A stretch of DNA of 64,000 bases from Linnemannia hyalina (Eukaryota > Mortierellomycota > Mortierellomycetes > Mortierellales > Mortierellaceae): contig JAHRHY010000001.1 in assembly GCA_019671135.1 (NCBI GenBank), forward strand, positions 3,472,001-3,536,000, written 5' to 3'. Under the pieces are notes generated by a model. The model was given only the letters and a program-made list of their open reading frames with translations, did no database searches and was not told the DNA's origin. Shown here one piece after another: positions 1 to 11,100 of the stretch (its first letter is position 1; the number at the start of each line of letters is the position of its first letter). Made by a program: the position numbers and the translations under genes.

Positions 1-741
1 AGAGAAACATCTCCGGGTGTGTACGTATGTGTGTCCTTGGATTGTTCTGTTTTTTCCTTGAGCTCCTCCTTGAATCCAGTGAAATGCCACAGGAAAGTAG
101 AAAACTACGTACTTGAAAGGCAAAGTGATACGCAAAAAGAAATGGTGTTCTGACACGCGAAAGACAGATATCTGACATGTTGCACAGGAGTGTTCCACTG
201 GAAGTTTGACCCTTTCCAGGCACCATACCCCCTCTGTCTTGACCTTGAATTGAATAAAAACTAGAACAAAGATCATCCTGCGAACAAAAGATAAAAAAAT
301 GGCCGCCTTTGGACTAACAAAATAGAAAAGTAACTTCTTTCACTCATAGACGCCCTTCCAGAAACCATTCTTTCTCCCCCGATCTTGCTTTGATCTCTGT
401 GCTTATGCAGTACCTCCACCCCTCCTTCCACACACTCACTCAATCACTCCCTTCACAGTTCGAATACACACGTCTGGTAAAGGCAACTACGTTCCTCATG
501 TTTTTGAAGAAGTAGTGCCGCACAATATTGGTCTGCATGTTCATGTGAGATGAAGAAAAATGAAAGCAATTTACGAGGTACAAATAAGATTAGAGAGGAA
601 TGAAGAGGTAAGAGAAAAATTGGCAGGGGAAGGAGGATATGATGATGGATTGGAACGTGCATAGGGTTTTTAATATAAGATGCGGATGAATGAAAGGAGA
701 GGTATGAACGGAAATGCAGAAAAAAAGGTGTAGTTGATACT
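1..741. other. Downstream flank, no gene seen
   Basis: No convincing coding sequence. The region is A/T-rich with short pyrimidine runs and lies downstream of the minus-strand RIX1-like gene, so its right part is probably that gene's 3' UTR. Confidence 0.5.
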
Positions 742-3656
742 CTAGTCGCTATCCATATCTTCGTCGTCATCATCGTCATCCATATTGATGTCTGGGATCT
801 CATCATCGTCAAGATCGTCTGCCACTGCTGCTGTCACGGCCGCAACAGGTGCTGGCGCCGGTGTCGATGCAGAGACGGAAGAGGTCTTGGCCAAAAGAGT
901 TGTCGTTGTGCTGGTTGTCGTTGTAGTCTTTGTCGACGACACGTCGTCTGTGATAGCGGCCGTCGCAGATGTCGACGACACTGTCTTGGTCGCCTCTATG
1001 CTGTTTGAGCTGATCTTAGCACCTTCCTCCTTGTGTGCCGAGACAGTACTGCTGCTGGTGGCAGTAGTAGTTGTGGTAGCGGCAGGCTTAGCAGCAGCTC
1101 CAGCAGCCTTGAAAGCTGTCATGGAGGCCGTAATAGAGGGGGTGTCCACCTCTTTGAGCTGCTCCATCTCTACGTCTTCACCCTCCTCTTCCTCTTCCTC
1201 CTCCTCGTTTTCCTCTTCTTTTTCATCTTCACTCTCCTCTTCCTCCTCATCTTCATCAGCGGCAACTTTGGCAGAAGACTTGGCCTCAGCAACCTCAAAA
1301 TTTCCAAAGAGAGTCGTACCAGCCTCCTGGACAGGCTTCTCGCCCTTGGCCAAGGGCTTGGCAATGGTACGAGCGCGCTGCATGGGGGGCATGCGGCTGT
1401 GCATCACCAAGTCACAGATCGTCAAGGCTGTCGTACAGTTGTCTCTCACAAACTTCTCAGGATCACTCAGACCAGCCTTGAAGATTCCCACACTAAGTGG
1501 GACCAAGCTCGACTGGGTCTCACCAGGGGATGAGACTGAAGCTGTCAGGGCCTTGTAGAGCTGAGCGCGAACCATGGTCGTATAGAAGGGTGTCTCGGAC
1601 TGCTCGATGGGGTTGGCATGGTGCTGGCTGTTCAACAGGTGGCTGACGACCAAGGTGTCGGCAGCGGCACGGGCATGAGGGGACAGGTTAGGTCCCGAAG
1701 TTGTGAGAACCAGGGACAAGATGTCCAGCGCGGCAGTGAACACCTGGGCGCCGACAATCTCCTCCAGTGGGTTCAGGGCAGAAAGGTTGGCGTAGTTGGT
1801 ATTACCGCCTCGACGGTTCTTTCCAGCGCCTCCCTTGTGCTTAGTGGTGTTGGTATGGTTGTTGGCACGACTGTTGGGGTTGGCTCCTCCAGCACCAATC
1901 TCGAGGGGGTTGACCACGCGGGCAGAGGGCATGCGCAAGTCCTCCAGAAGGGCAGCCATCAGGGGCACCTGGACCATGTTAACAAAGGGGATCCCGAACG
2001 CCTGAATAAAGGACTCGATCACAGAGTAGGTCGAGCTGCGAAGAATGCTGCTGGATCCAGACGAATGACGGATCGATTTGATGGCGATCGAGGCAAGGTG
2101 GGACATGTGGCGGATCAGATGATCCTGCGCAGTTGCCAGCAAAGTCTTCAAGACCTCGTTGGCAGTCAGATGAACTGAAGAGATGCCAGCGATCAAAATA
2201 AAGTACTCCTGCTGGTCAATTCCACGAGCATCCGACATGGGCGTCTTGGCGTTGGTGTTGTAGACGCGAGTCAAGAGGGCGACAAGGCTGTTGAGAGGCA
2301 AATGCACGGCATCCTTGGTGGGGCATGTCAAACACGCGATCAAGACCTTGGACAGACTGGCAAATCGTGCAAACAGCTGAGGGTATCTCTCCACCGCATC
2401 CTTAGCAGGTGCGGGCATGCCTGTCAAGTACTTGTTCCTGCCAGTCATCTCTGTTTGATCCGCCTTGTCTACTCGTCGCGAAAAAAAAAAAACATTGCGA
2501 GTAAATTAGTCACACATTTTAACTATCGACTGAACGAACCAGGTGTGACCAAAAAATCAAGCAAGTACCTTCGTCAACGGTGGTGAGCAACTCGTTCAAA
2601 CATCTGTGGATGGCCTTGATGACTTCCTGAACGTTGTTACGCCATTGCTCTGAGGGCGTGATTCTCTCTGTGGGATGGTTGGGGTTTTTGCCTCCTGCAG
2701 CGTGCAGTGCGGCGAAACAGGTCGCAGCTGCCTTGATCACCTCGGGCTCCATGTCGAACCGTCCATCCATGTAAGCAACGCACAAAGCCTCAGTCCTGTC
2801 AACTGCCAAACGGAAAGTTGTAGGGAACAATGTCACGGATTGCGTGAGCGCCTTGTAGATTGTAGGCTAGTGTGCAAAGATAGTTTGAAAGAAGTTAAAA
2901 AAATGCTCTGAGAATAGCATTCGAAATTCTCCCATTATTTGACATGGAATAACGAGGAACTTACAAGGAGCTCCTTCTTGTCCTTGTGGTTCAAGATGTG
3001 GTTGTGGAAGTCAGGCAGGTACTTGGATGTGACATCACTTTTCAGATCAAGTCTCTTGGCCGTCTTTGCAAACAGCTCTGACAATGTGTTGATAATCGCC
3101 TCCAAGTTTGCTGTACTCTCGTGTTTCTATATACCCATGGAATAAGTCAATGTAAGGGTAAGTACCAGGCACGCACCAAGTTGTAGTAGAACGACAAAAC
3201 ATGATCCATCTCGAGTTGTCGGCAAAAAATAAAAAAATATAAAAATATAAAAATATAAAAATATAAAAATATAAAAATATAAAAATATAAAAATAAAATT
3301 AAATAACATACCGTGAGCATGCCAACGAGGAGAGTGACCCAAGACCTGACGTGATCCGTGAACATGGATGCGCTCTGCTGGGCGGTAATGCGAACAAAGC
3401 AGACCCCTGCGAACCGGGCCCCGGGCTGCTGAGACTCGAGGAGAGCACGAAGACGCTGGGTCCAAATACGATGTTGGGTCGACTGCTGTCCGGTGGTGGG
3501 GTCAGGGTGGTCGTTACGGTCGTGCAAGAGACGGTGGTGGGTGATGGTCTCGAGAACAAAGGGCACGTAGTCACGGACAGTGAGGTCGTCCTTGAGATAC
3601 CGGCGGATCAACGAGTCCAGCAGGTTGGTGGGCGTTGCTTGTACGACTGTAGCCAT
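742..3656 (-). CDS. RIX1: RIX1/PELP1-like pre-rRNA processing protein, 5 exons
   Basis: Predicted scaffold of the Rix1/PELP1 complex, which in known families acts in the nucleolus on pre-60S particles (ITS2 processing, Rea1 recruitment). Exons read on the minus strand: 3656-3312, 3209-3177, 3126-2965, 2866-2569, 2468-742; all junctions are GT..AG and keep frame, giving about 854 aa. The N-terminal half is helical with the RIX1 N-domain look (LLDSLIRRYLKDD near residue 13). The C-terminal third is low-complexity with a long Glu/Asp run and ends in DDDDDDEDMDSD, as in PELP1. Exon 2 is a 33-nt microexon encoding MDHVLSFYYNL. Intron 1 carries an 8-bp minisatellite. The start is the first ATG of exon 1. 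Family assignment rests on overall architecture, so the alternative is another helical nucleolar protein. Confidence 0.72.
3226..3304. repeat. AT-rich 8-bp tandem repeat inside RIX1 intron 1
   Basis: About eight near-perfect copies of the unit AAAAATAT fill most of the ~100-bp first intron of the RIX1-like gene. Copy number is likely polymorphic between strains. Confidence 0.9.
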
Positions 3657-3994
3657 TTTTTATCCACCCTGGTATTATGTAGAGAGGCGAAGTGTGTTCG
3701 TGTGAATGTAGTGCGTGTGCGAGAAAAGTGATTGTGCTTCAAGCGAAGCAGAGCGAGAAAGAGGGGGAGAGTGGGGAATGTCGATGAACAAAGGAGGTCT
3801 GCTGCACGAACAATGAGGACAAGGGTGGGCAAGGTAAGAAGGACAAAAAAAAGAAAAAAAGAGAGCGCGAAATGTAAACAACATTCCAAATGACCGTCAC
3901 AAAGTCAACATTTTGGTGGCGTATTTCAGTGATGGCCAAGCCCAAGCAACAAAGATATCAAAAAATGGCATTGCATGTATTCAAAAGACGCTAG

Positions 3995-4935
3995 CTAGCA
4001 TTCATAGACAGAGTCCAACAGGTCGTTGAGGATATCTATCGGGACCTTAATGCCGCTCGTAACACTAGTAAGATGGAAGGCGCTAACAGTGCCGATAATA
4101 CCGCCAACGCAACCCTTCAGCGCCTAGGCAGACGACTTGTCTCCCCTGAAGCCGCCATCGATCAACTTGTCTCCGTGGTTTTCGATTTCGGTGATGTATC
4201 CTCCTGCAAGGCGCGTCATCGCCGTAGGGGGGCTGTCGCACAGTCCAAGGATGACATTCTTCATAACTATACCTTGATGCCGAGACAGTTTGGGGACTCC
4301 TCTGCACTGGCCAACCTGCTGCGCTGGTTCGACAACAAGATCCAGGGCAGATGAGCCGAGGGTGAGCAACAAGCGAGAAGCCCAGTCATCGTGACAAGAG
4401 CATCGGCGTGCTTCTTGATGATGCTCGGCAAGATCGCCAGGGCCGAGGTTATCACCGCCGTGTATTTGGCGACTTCGATTGAATTAAAGGGGATATTGGC
4501 ATATCTTTCCGCGTCGTCCATGTAGGGCTTGAGAAAGTCACCCCAAACATCAGCAGACTCAACAATGCTCTTGGCCTGGCCGACAACTCCCATGGCCGCC
4601 TTTTGGAGACTGTTGACGGTATCGTCGCAGATATCGACAAACGTGAGAGCCCCACAGGTACTATCGGGCTGAGTGTCGATACTCCTTCTTCCCATGGTTC
4701 CAGGATGCAGAGAAGACATCTTGACCCTGAGCCATTGCCAGGTCGTCAAATCGTACTTGTTGGAAGGCTTGTTGCTGTGCTTCTCGTTGCTGTGACCGTA
4801 GTAGGTTAATATCCTGAATACCAATATCTAGTGCATTGACGACGGTAGCGAGGAGTTGGATTGGAGGATGGCGAGACGTGATACGAGAACCAGCCCAGCG
4901 GCTGCGAATGTTCTCACACACAACCTCATTTTGAT
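3995..4935 (-). pseudogene. Decayed helical-repeat (possibly karyopherin-like) gene
   Basis: Minus-strand coding-like sequence that changes frame at least three times without matching splice sites. Segments: about 4935-4690 (VCENIRSRWAGSRITSRHPP, Gln-rich end), about 4720-4300 (ALTFVDICDDTVNSLQKA, then FLKPYMDDAERYANIPF), about 4300-4120 (AMTRLAGGYITEIENHGDKL) ending at a TAG, and 4120-3995 in a third frame ending LLDSVYEC-stop. The amphipathic helices and the ICDD-type helix resemble HEAT repeats of TNPO3/Mtr10-type importins, but this is only an impression. Either a pseudogene or a gene with unrecognised introns; multiple shifts plus an internal stop favour the former. Confidence 0.4.
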
Positions 4936-5561
4936 ATCTACTAAATGGTGGAGAGTTAGTAGGATACCTGAGGAAATGAAGTGTGAGAGGTGATCCCAGG
5001 ATAGTGGAACGTATGAAGAGGATGTTGGATGATGAATGAAAAGAGGAAAACACAAAGTGTGATAATTAGAGAAAGCAGAAGGGAATGGACAGCGCGGAGT
5101 GGCCGAAGCAAAGAAGGATGATGCAAGACAAAAACAATAGTGAATTCGATGAGGAATGCTTTGCGAAAATCAGATCTGGACCATCTTGAACCCTCCTCAG
5201 CCCTTTCTTTGAACCCTTTTCGATGAGAGAGAGAAATATTGACACGAGAGAAAGAAGAGAAGGATGAGAGTAAGATGAAGGAGAAAAAAGGTGACTCCCT
5301 TCTCTCTCTTTTTTTTTGAAAGAAGAGGAAAGAAAGTATGAGAAAGCTAAGGGATCAAGAAGGTACACTCTACACTTTTATTTCTACTCACTTCCTCGCT
5401 CTCCATGGCCCTTTTCTATGTAATTTTGTTCTGGTGGACATGCTGATGATATTTAATAATGGTTGTTTTAAAAGGGGTGTGTGTGGATGAAAGAAGCCTC
5501 TTTTGACATGCAAAAAGAAAAAATGTCTACAATTAAGGCGTGAGAAAAAAATGCTGTATGT
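4936..5561. other. Intergenic, no gene seen
   Basis: A/G-rich tracts and short homopolymers; no reading frame with coding character. Contains the 3' flank of the RhoGAP-like gene and the upstream flank of the decayed gene. Confidence 0.5.
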
Positions 5562-8114
5562 TTACATAATGGTATTGCCTTGTTCGTCTCGACAACCATG
5601 ACCGCGCCAGATATGGTCACAGTGGCTGTTCTCGAGTGTGGTTTCATGCCGCGCAAAGTCGCCGCCGACATTCAGACTAGTGTTGGTGTCCTGAGAAGGA
5701 AACCGCAGGGGTTCATGGACCTTCTGAGAGATCCCAAAGTCGCTAACATTGACACTCGACGATGATGACTGATTGAGCTTCTGCACTGTGTGCTGGTCTT
5801 GCTGGGCAGGGTGGTATCCGAAGTGCTGCGGGGGGCGCTGCAGGATCTCCATCTCTTGGAAGGACCGCTCCATCTGGTTGTAGTAACCTTGCTGCTCTTG
5901 ATGATGCCACTGCTGGCTCTTGCGGAACGCGAGGTTTTGGTGCTCGTAGTCGCTTCCACTCATACCGCTTGACGACGAGGCCTGTGATGGATAGCGTCCA
6001 TGGAGTTCAACATCCTGCATCGAACACGATGATCCTTCATCAGAAACAGCAACGGACCTGTAGGCGTTCAGACATGGGTCCGCTGTAGGAGAACCACTGG
6101 ACGAAATATGGAGGAATCGGACCAAGATGACCGTGAAAAGATGATTCTCTGCGCGACTGCCGTCCTGGGGGCTTATGCTGTCGCCGTAGAGAGAGCATCT
6201 CCTTGAACCTCCAGCCATGGTTTCCAAGATCTTTTGGTCAAAGACAGTCGAGAAGAGTGCGGGCGCGATTTGCTGGACCAAACGGCTGATGGTCAAACGG
6301 TTCTGGATCTGGTACTCCATGAGTTCTTGGCAGAGATGCAGCACCTCCAAGAGGATGGCACGGTTGATGGCAGGGAGGACAGCGAGGAAGGTGTGAAGAT
6401 CAAAGTAGTCGCGAGCCCAGAGGTAGCCTGCATGCGAGGACACCATGGAGGCGCCTTTCAGCGGCAAGGCGGGGATGACGGGGAGACTGTCTCCGACGGT
6501 AAAGTAGAAGGCGCGTTCTGCTTGCGAGTCTGAGGGAGAGGGCAGATTAACGGGGTTGGCGGGGGAGGAGCGGGTGGTGTGTCCGGACTGATGGAAGTAG
6601 TGCTCCATAACGACGTAGGGAATGATGGGATTCGACATCTGGGACATCAGGTTCAGCATCAGACTCACGACCGTGTCAATCCTGAGACACTGCATCGGAT
6701 AGAAGTCGCAGCGCTCCTGGTCGATCATCAACGCGATCATCGCGGTGATCACCTTCTTGGGCGAAGGGTTCGCAAAGATGTTCGCGTGTACAAGGCCTAT
6801 CGATCAACAACAGATGTTTTCATATCAGATATTGATGTGCTGTGCTGTGCAATTGATACCCTTCGCATACTTGGCGGCATGTAACACGAAAAATTAAAGT
6901 ATGCGGATCAACTCGAGTCATGTGCTCTCTTGTTTGTCACAGAACAGTGGCGTATGTTGTTGGTGTACAGGGAAACATTTACCTCGCTGGCGAATTTCAT
7001 CAGCACACTGGATGACTGAGCGGTACACGAACTCTGCACGGAGCCGACGGTCATTGGAGGGGACTACATTATCATAGGGAGTGTGTCAGACAAGGATTAG
7101 ATGACATTTCGCTGCTTTGCCACCAAGAATCCAAGAATGCGAAGGGAAACAGTGCATCAACTCCTTACCAAAGATACCAGTCGTTTCCAATCCAACCATC
7201 ATCTCGTTGGCGCCAATGCCACCTCTGTTAGCCCAGCGAGTAGCCTTGAGCTGGTGAGGCAGTCGGGGCTGAGGACTGCTGGTCTGTTGGTCGCTCTGCA
7301 AGAGCATGGTCGACAACGACATGGGTCTGCTCTTCTTGCCCTTCACAGTGCTCGCGACGGACATCCGCTTTGCACTCCCATTGACATTGTCTATACTAGC
7401 GCGCTGGCTGTTGCTACTGCTTGGGGTAGGGTGGGTTGTCGATGTTGGTGAGAGGACCGTGGAATGGTAGTGCTTCATTTGGTGCGGATCGGTAACAAAG
7501 CCGGAAATTGGGTCCTGAAGCATTGGCATCGATCTTGATTGAGGGCGAAAGAGAACCGAAAGCGAGTTAATGGACAAGCGCTTCATCTTTTGGGTGGATG
7601 AAGTGGAACGGGAGGCGCGCTCTTGGACAGATGGCATGTTGGTTGATTGTGAGGAGGAGGAGGAAGAGGAGGATGGATGTTGTTGTTGTTGCTGAGTTGT
7701 TGCTGTAGTTCCCTCCTCCTGGTTGCCGTCCTTGAGGTGAGAGAGCTTTTTTTGTAACGCCTCGGAGTTTTGTTGATGCGGTGCAGATGATGATGGCCCA
7801 CCACAGGAGGCGAAGGAGGCAGGAGAGTCTGGCAGGCTGAGGGAGAGGGAGGACGCTGATGAGATGGTCGGTGTAGCTGATGTCGAGGACGGCGTGGAGG
7901 AATTGCTTGACGAACCCTCACTCTGTGAACGCGTCGTTGGTTCCCGTGGATCTTTGATTTGAGGATATATGGGCTGGTTGCCGTATGGTTGTGTTGACTT
8001 TTCTTGCTGGCGAGATGACTTGGGCGTCTTCTTCTCCTTGGGTGATTGGCTAGCCGATGATGATGGCTTTGTTGTTCCGGCAAAGGAGGAAAGTCTTTTG
8101 AGGAAGGAAGGCAT
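5562..8114 (-). CDS. RhoGAP-like protein without arginine finger, 3 exons
   Basis: Exons on the minus strand: 8114-7169, 7063-6983, 6796-5562, about 753 aa. The first 270 residues are Ser/Thr/Pro-rich and disordered, starting MPSFLKRLSS; this ATG is preferred over an upstream in-frame one because the intervening peptide looks like UTR. A helical domain follows with three blocks matching RhoGAP order: LETTGIFVPSNDRRLRAEF, then LRIDTVVSLMLNLMSQM with NPIIPY, then NRAILLEVLHLCQ with LVQQIAPALF. RhoGAP domains stimulate GTP hydrolysis by Rho GTPases through an Arg after GIF; here the exon 1/2 junction supplies Val instead. The C-terminal ~170 residues are Gln/Ser-rich. Likely a non-catalytic Rho-binding adaptor if the fold is right; otherwise an unknown helical protein. 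Confidence 0.55.
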
Positions 8115-11100
8115 GTTGTATGTGTGTGTGGGATAGGGCGTTGGTAAAAGGAGAGCAGGAAAAGGACGTGACGGAGGAAGATGTGGATCGAAGGGTCGAG
8201 GAGATGATAACGTATGAGCAGCAAGTTTCGGAATAAAGGCTGAAAGTGAGGAAGGAAAAAAAACAGAAAGAAAGAGAGAAGAAGAGATGGTTAAATGGAT
8301 GTTCAATGCTTAGAGTCGACAGAGGAAAGAAAGAAGTAAAGGAAAGAATCGATGGGGATTATGAAAAAAGAGGGCGAGCGGAAAGGAAGGTATGCGGCGA
8401 TGCTATTTGTGATGGACAGTTACAAGTAGTAAGGGAAGATTGCGTTGGGGTAATGATGATAAAAATAATAATAACGACACTAAGGAGGATTGAACTGGAC
8501 GAGAGAATTGCGCCCTGCTTATTTTCATGCTACGGTATGGTATGATAAATCATAAAGATCAATCAAGTAAGTGGCAAGCAAGGGCGTGGAAGACGAGGAA
8601 GAAGTAATGGGTTTGAAGTTGGTTACAACGACAAGAAACACGCCTTGACCCCCTCCCGCATTTGTATGAGAACTGCATATATGGGTTACTCTTTCCCTCT
8701 GCTTGCTCGATATTGCAAGCAAGCTAAGCCGACCTCTTGTCATTTCCAACCCCCTCCCCCCAATTGACAAACGATGAACTGCTTTCGTCAACCTTCCTCG
8801 TAAGCAAAAGGGAGGGTGAGCATTTTGGTGCGACAAAGACGTAGCCCATGTGGAGTAAGGGGGCAAGGGGGGCTCAAAAAAGGTGGTCAATGATGTCCAT
8901 AAAATGTCCGTAGCAACAATTGCTCTCAGTCGCACACAGGAAAATGAATCGGGGTAGAGAAGGAGGGAAGGAAGGTACGATCGGAAGCGATAACGAGGAC
9001 GTACACCGGGAGCCCAGCGATGGTTATGAACACCATGTCATCATCGTCAATTGAAAAGAGTTCAAAATGGCACTTGCATCCTTAGCTCATCTTTAGGCTG
9101 CGCTCAATAATGTACTCTTCTTGTTTTCGCCCTTGAATGGCGCGAAATGGGGTGAAAGTTTGATGATAGGCGCAGTAGTCGTAGCAGAAAAGCCGGTGAT
9201 CAATTGATGACGGAAAGGTGCGCGACTGCATAGGATTTGAGAGGAAGGGGAGGAAGGGGAGGAGGGGGAGGGGGGGGGGGAGGAGGAGGAAGTAGAGACA
9301 AAAGGGTACAAATAGTGGACTATCAGTCTCACCCTTTCTTCTTGTGTTCATCTGTTCATCTGTTCATCTTCTTACCTTGTCTTCGTCTGTTTTCTGCAAA
9401 GAAAACACGATATCTGCAGCAAGGATTGCGCTATTTATTTTCAGGGAGTGAGTGAGGATATAATGGTTAGTTTTTTCTATAGAGGGTCTGTCTGCAGGGA
9501 TCAAAAAAGAAAGAAAGAAAAGGAAGGATGAAAGGGCTCACTCCTAAGTGGTAGTAACAGCCATACTCTGAGGCAGGAAAGGGAAAGAAGGGATGTGTGT
9601 GAATTTCCAGGAGAGGAAATGTGTAACGATTTGTGGTTTGGAGGGTGTGGTGTAGAAACGAGTGGCGAGAAGGGGGACAGACAGGGTAAGAGCGGTGTAT
9701 ATGGGAGGAAGATAGGGATGGGTTTATATATTTCGTGAAAAAGGATTAGAGCACACTGAGCAAACACAAACGAGGGAGAGCATGAGAGATGAGCAGGATT
9801 GCCTGCTTAAAGAGAACTCAACATACAGGTTGCTGAATTACAAAAAAGGGGTGGTTTAGAGACGAGTTGTTGCGGAATGTTATGGTGGGTGGTACGGGAT
9901 TGCTTCCCCTATGATGTTGTCCTTCCCTTCCTTTTGTCATTGTTGTTGAAGTTGAATGAATGAACGCCTGGTTACAAAAATAGACAAGCGCACATACCCT
10001 CTTTTTTGTTTTCTTTGTTGTTGTTGTTGTTGTTGTTGACGGTGTTGTCTTCATCGTCGTTTTTTTGTCTCCCGTCCACATAACACAAAACACACAAACA
10101 CACCGTCAATCCTCCCGTCCATCTCACCCCCCTTCCATTGCTAGGTCGATGGCAAATCAAAACCTCATCGTAGTCGCTTGTTGTTTGCAGTGAAAGACAA
10201 TCTAGACCTGACTGGCTTACAACCTGCACTCCCTCATCCTTCTGCCTTCATATCTTCCACCTTGCCTGTCTGAACTAGCTGCTGATGCCAACGTGTTGTT
10301 CAGAAACCAACAGCAACAACAGCAACAGCAACAACAACAATAACAATAACAAAGCATGGATACCATCACACTCTCGCCATCAGCATTTTTGCCCCTTGAT
10401 CAGAAATATTAACAAAATGGCACCGGCCCCTTGAAAAACTGTCGACCCTTTCATTGTTTTGGACTTTTCGCTCTTTCAATTATTTCTTTTGTCCAGGAGG
10501 CCGTTTGTTTTGCTTTGCTTTGTTTTGTTTGATTGCGTAGAAAAACGATTGATGTCGTTGTCGTCGAGAAGTGGCGGCATGCTGGCTTTGTAAGTCGGCT
10601 TTTTTTTTTTTTTATGCTCTTGTTATTTTCTTGGGAAACACAGACCCATGCATGCCACAGCGTTTGAACAAAGAGAAAAAACGTCATGGGGTTGAGAGTT
10701 TTGAAGGATCCATCTTCGGACGAGTTGTTTTTTGTTCTTACTGAGTGAGGCGAAAGGGCTTGAGGGTGGCAAAGAAATAGAGGTAGGGAGAAGGGAGGTG
10801 GACAAGAGACAAGCTGTGTTTGCGTGCGCAAATGTGTCGGGAATCGGGGGGAGGTGGGGGGAGAACTAAGGCGTCAGTTACTATGTTTGTTGTTGTTGTG
10901 TGCCATGCAAGACAAGCACAAAAAAACGTGTGGATGGCGATTGGAAAGAGGGCGAGAATAAAAATGGTCCCGCGGAGGTGATGGACGTGTTTATATGTAT
11001 ATGTGTGTGTAGAAAAAAAAATTAACGAGAAAGAAAGAAGCAAAGGTAAGATAAGGCGGAAGAAATACACAGATCATGTAGCAATAACGCATGCTCGCTT

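Noticed and set aside
453..812. 119-codon minus-strand frame overlapping the RIX1-like gene end
   Set aside because: Low-complexity Phe/Leu/His composition from purine-rich DNA, overlaps the real gene in another frame.
785..1558. 257-codon plus-strand Ser/Val-rich frame
   Set aside because: Mirror of the acidic and Ala/Thr-rich tail of the RIX1-like gene; no domain.
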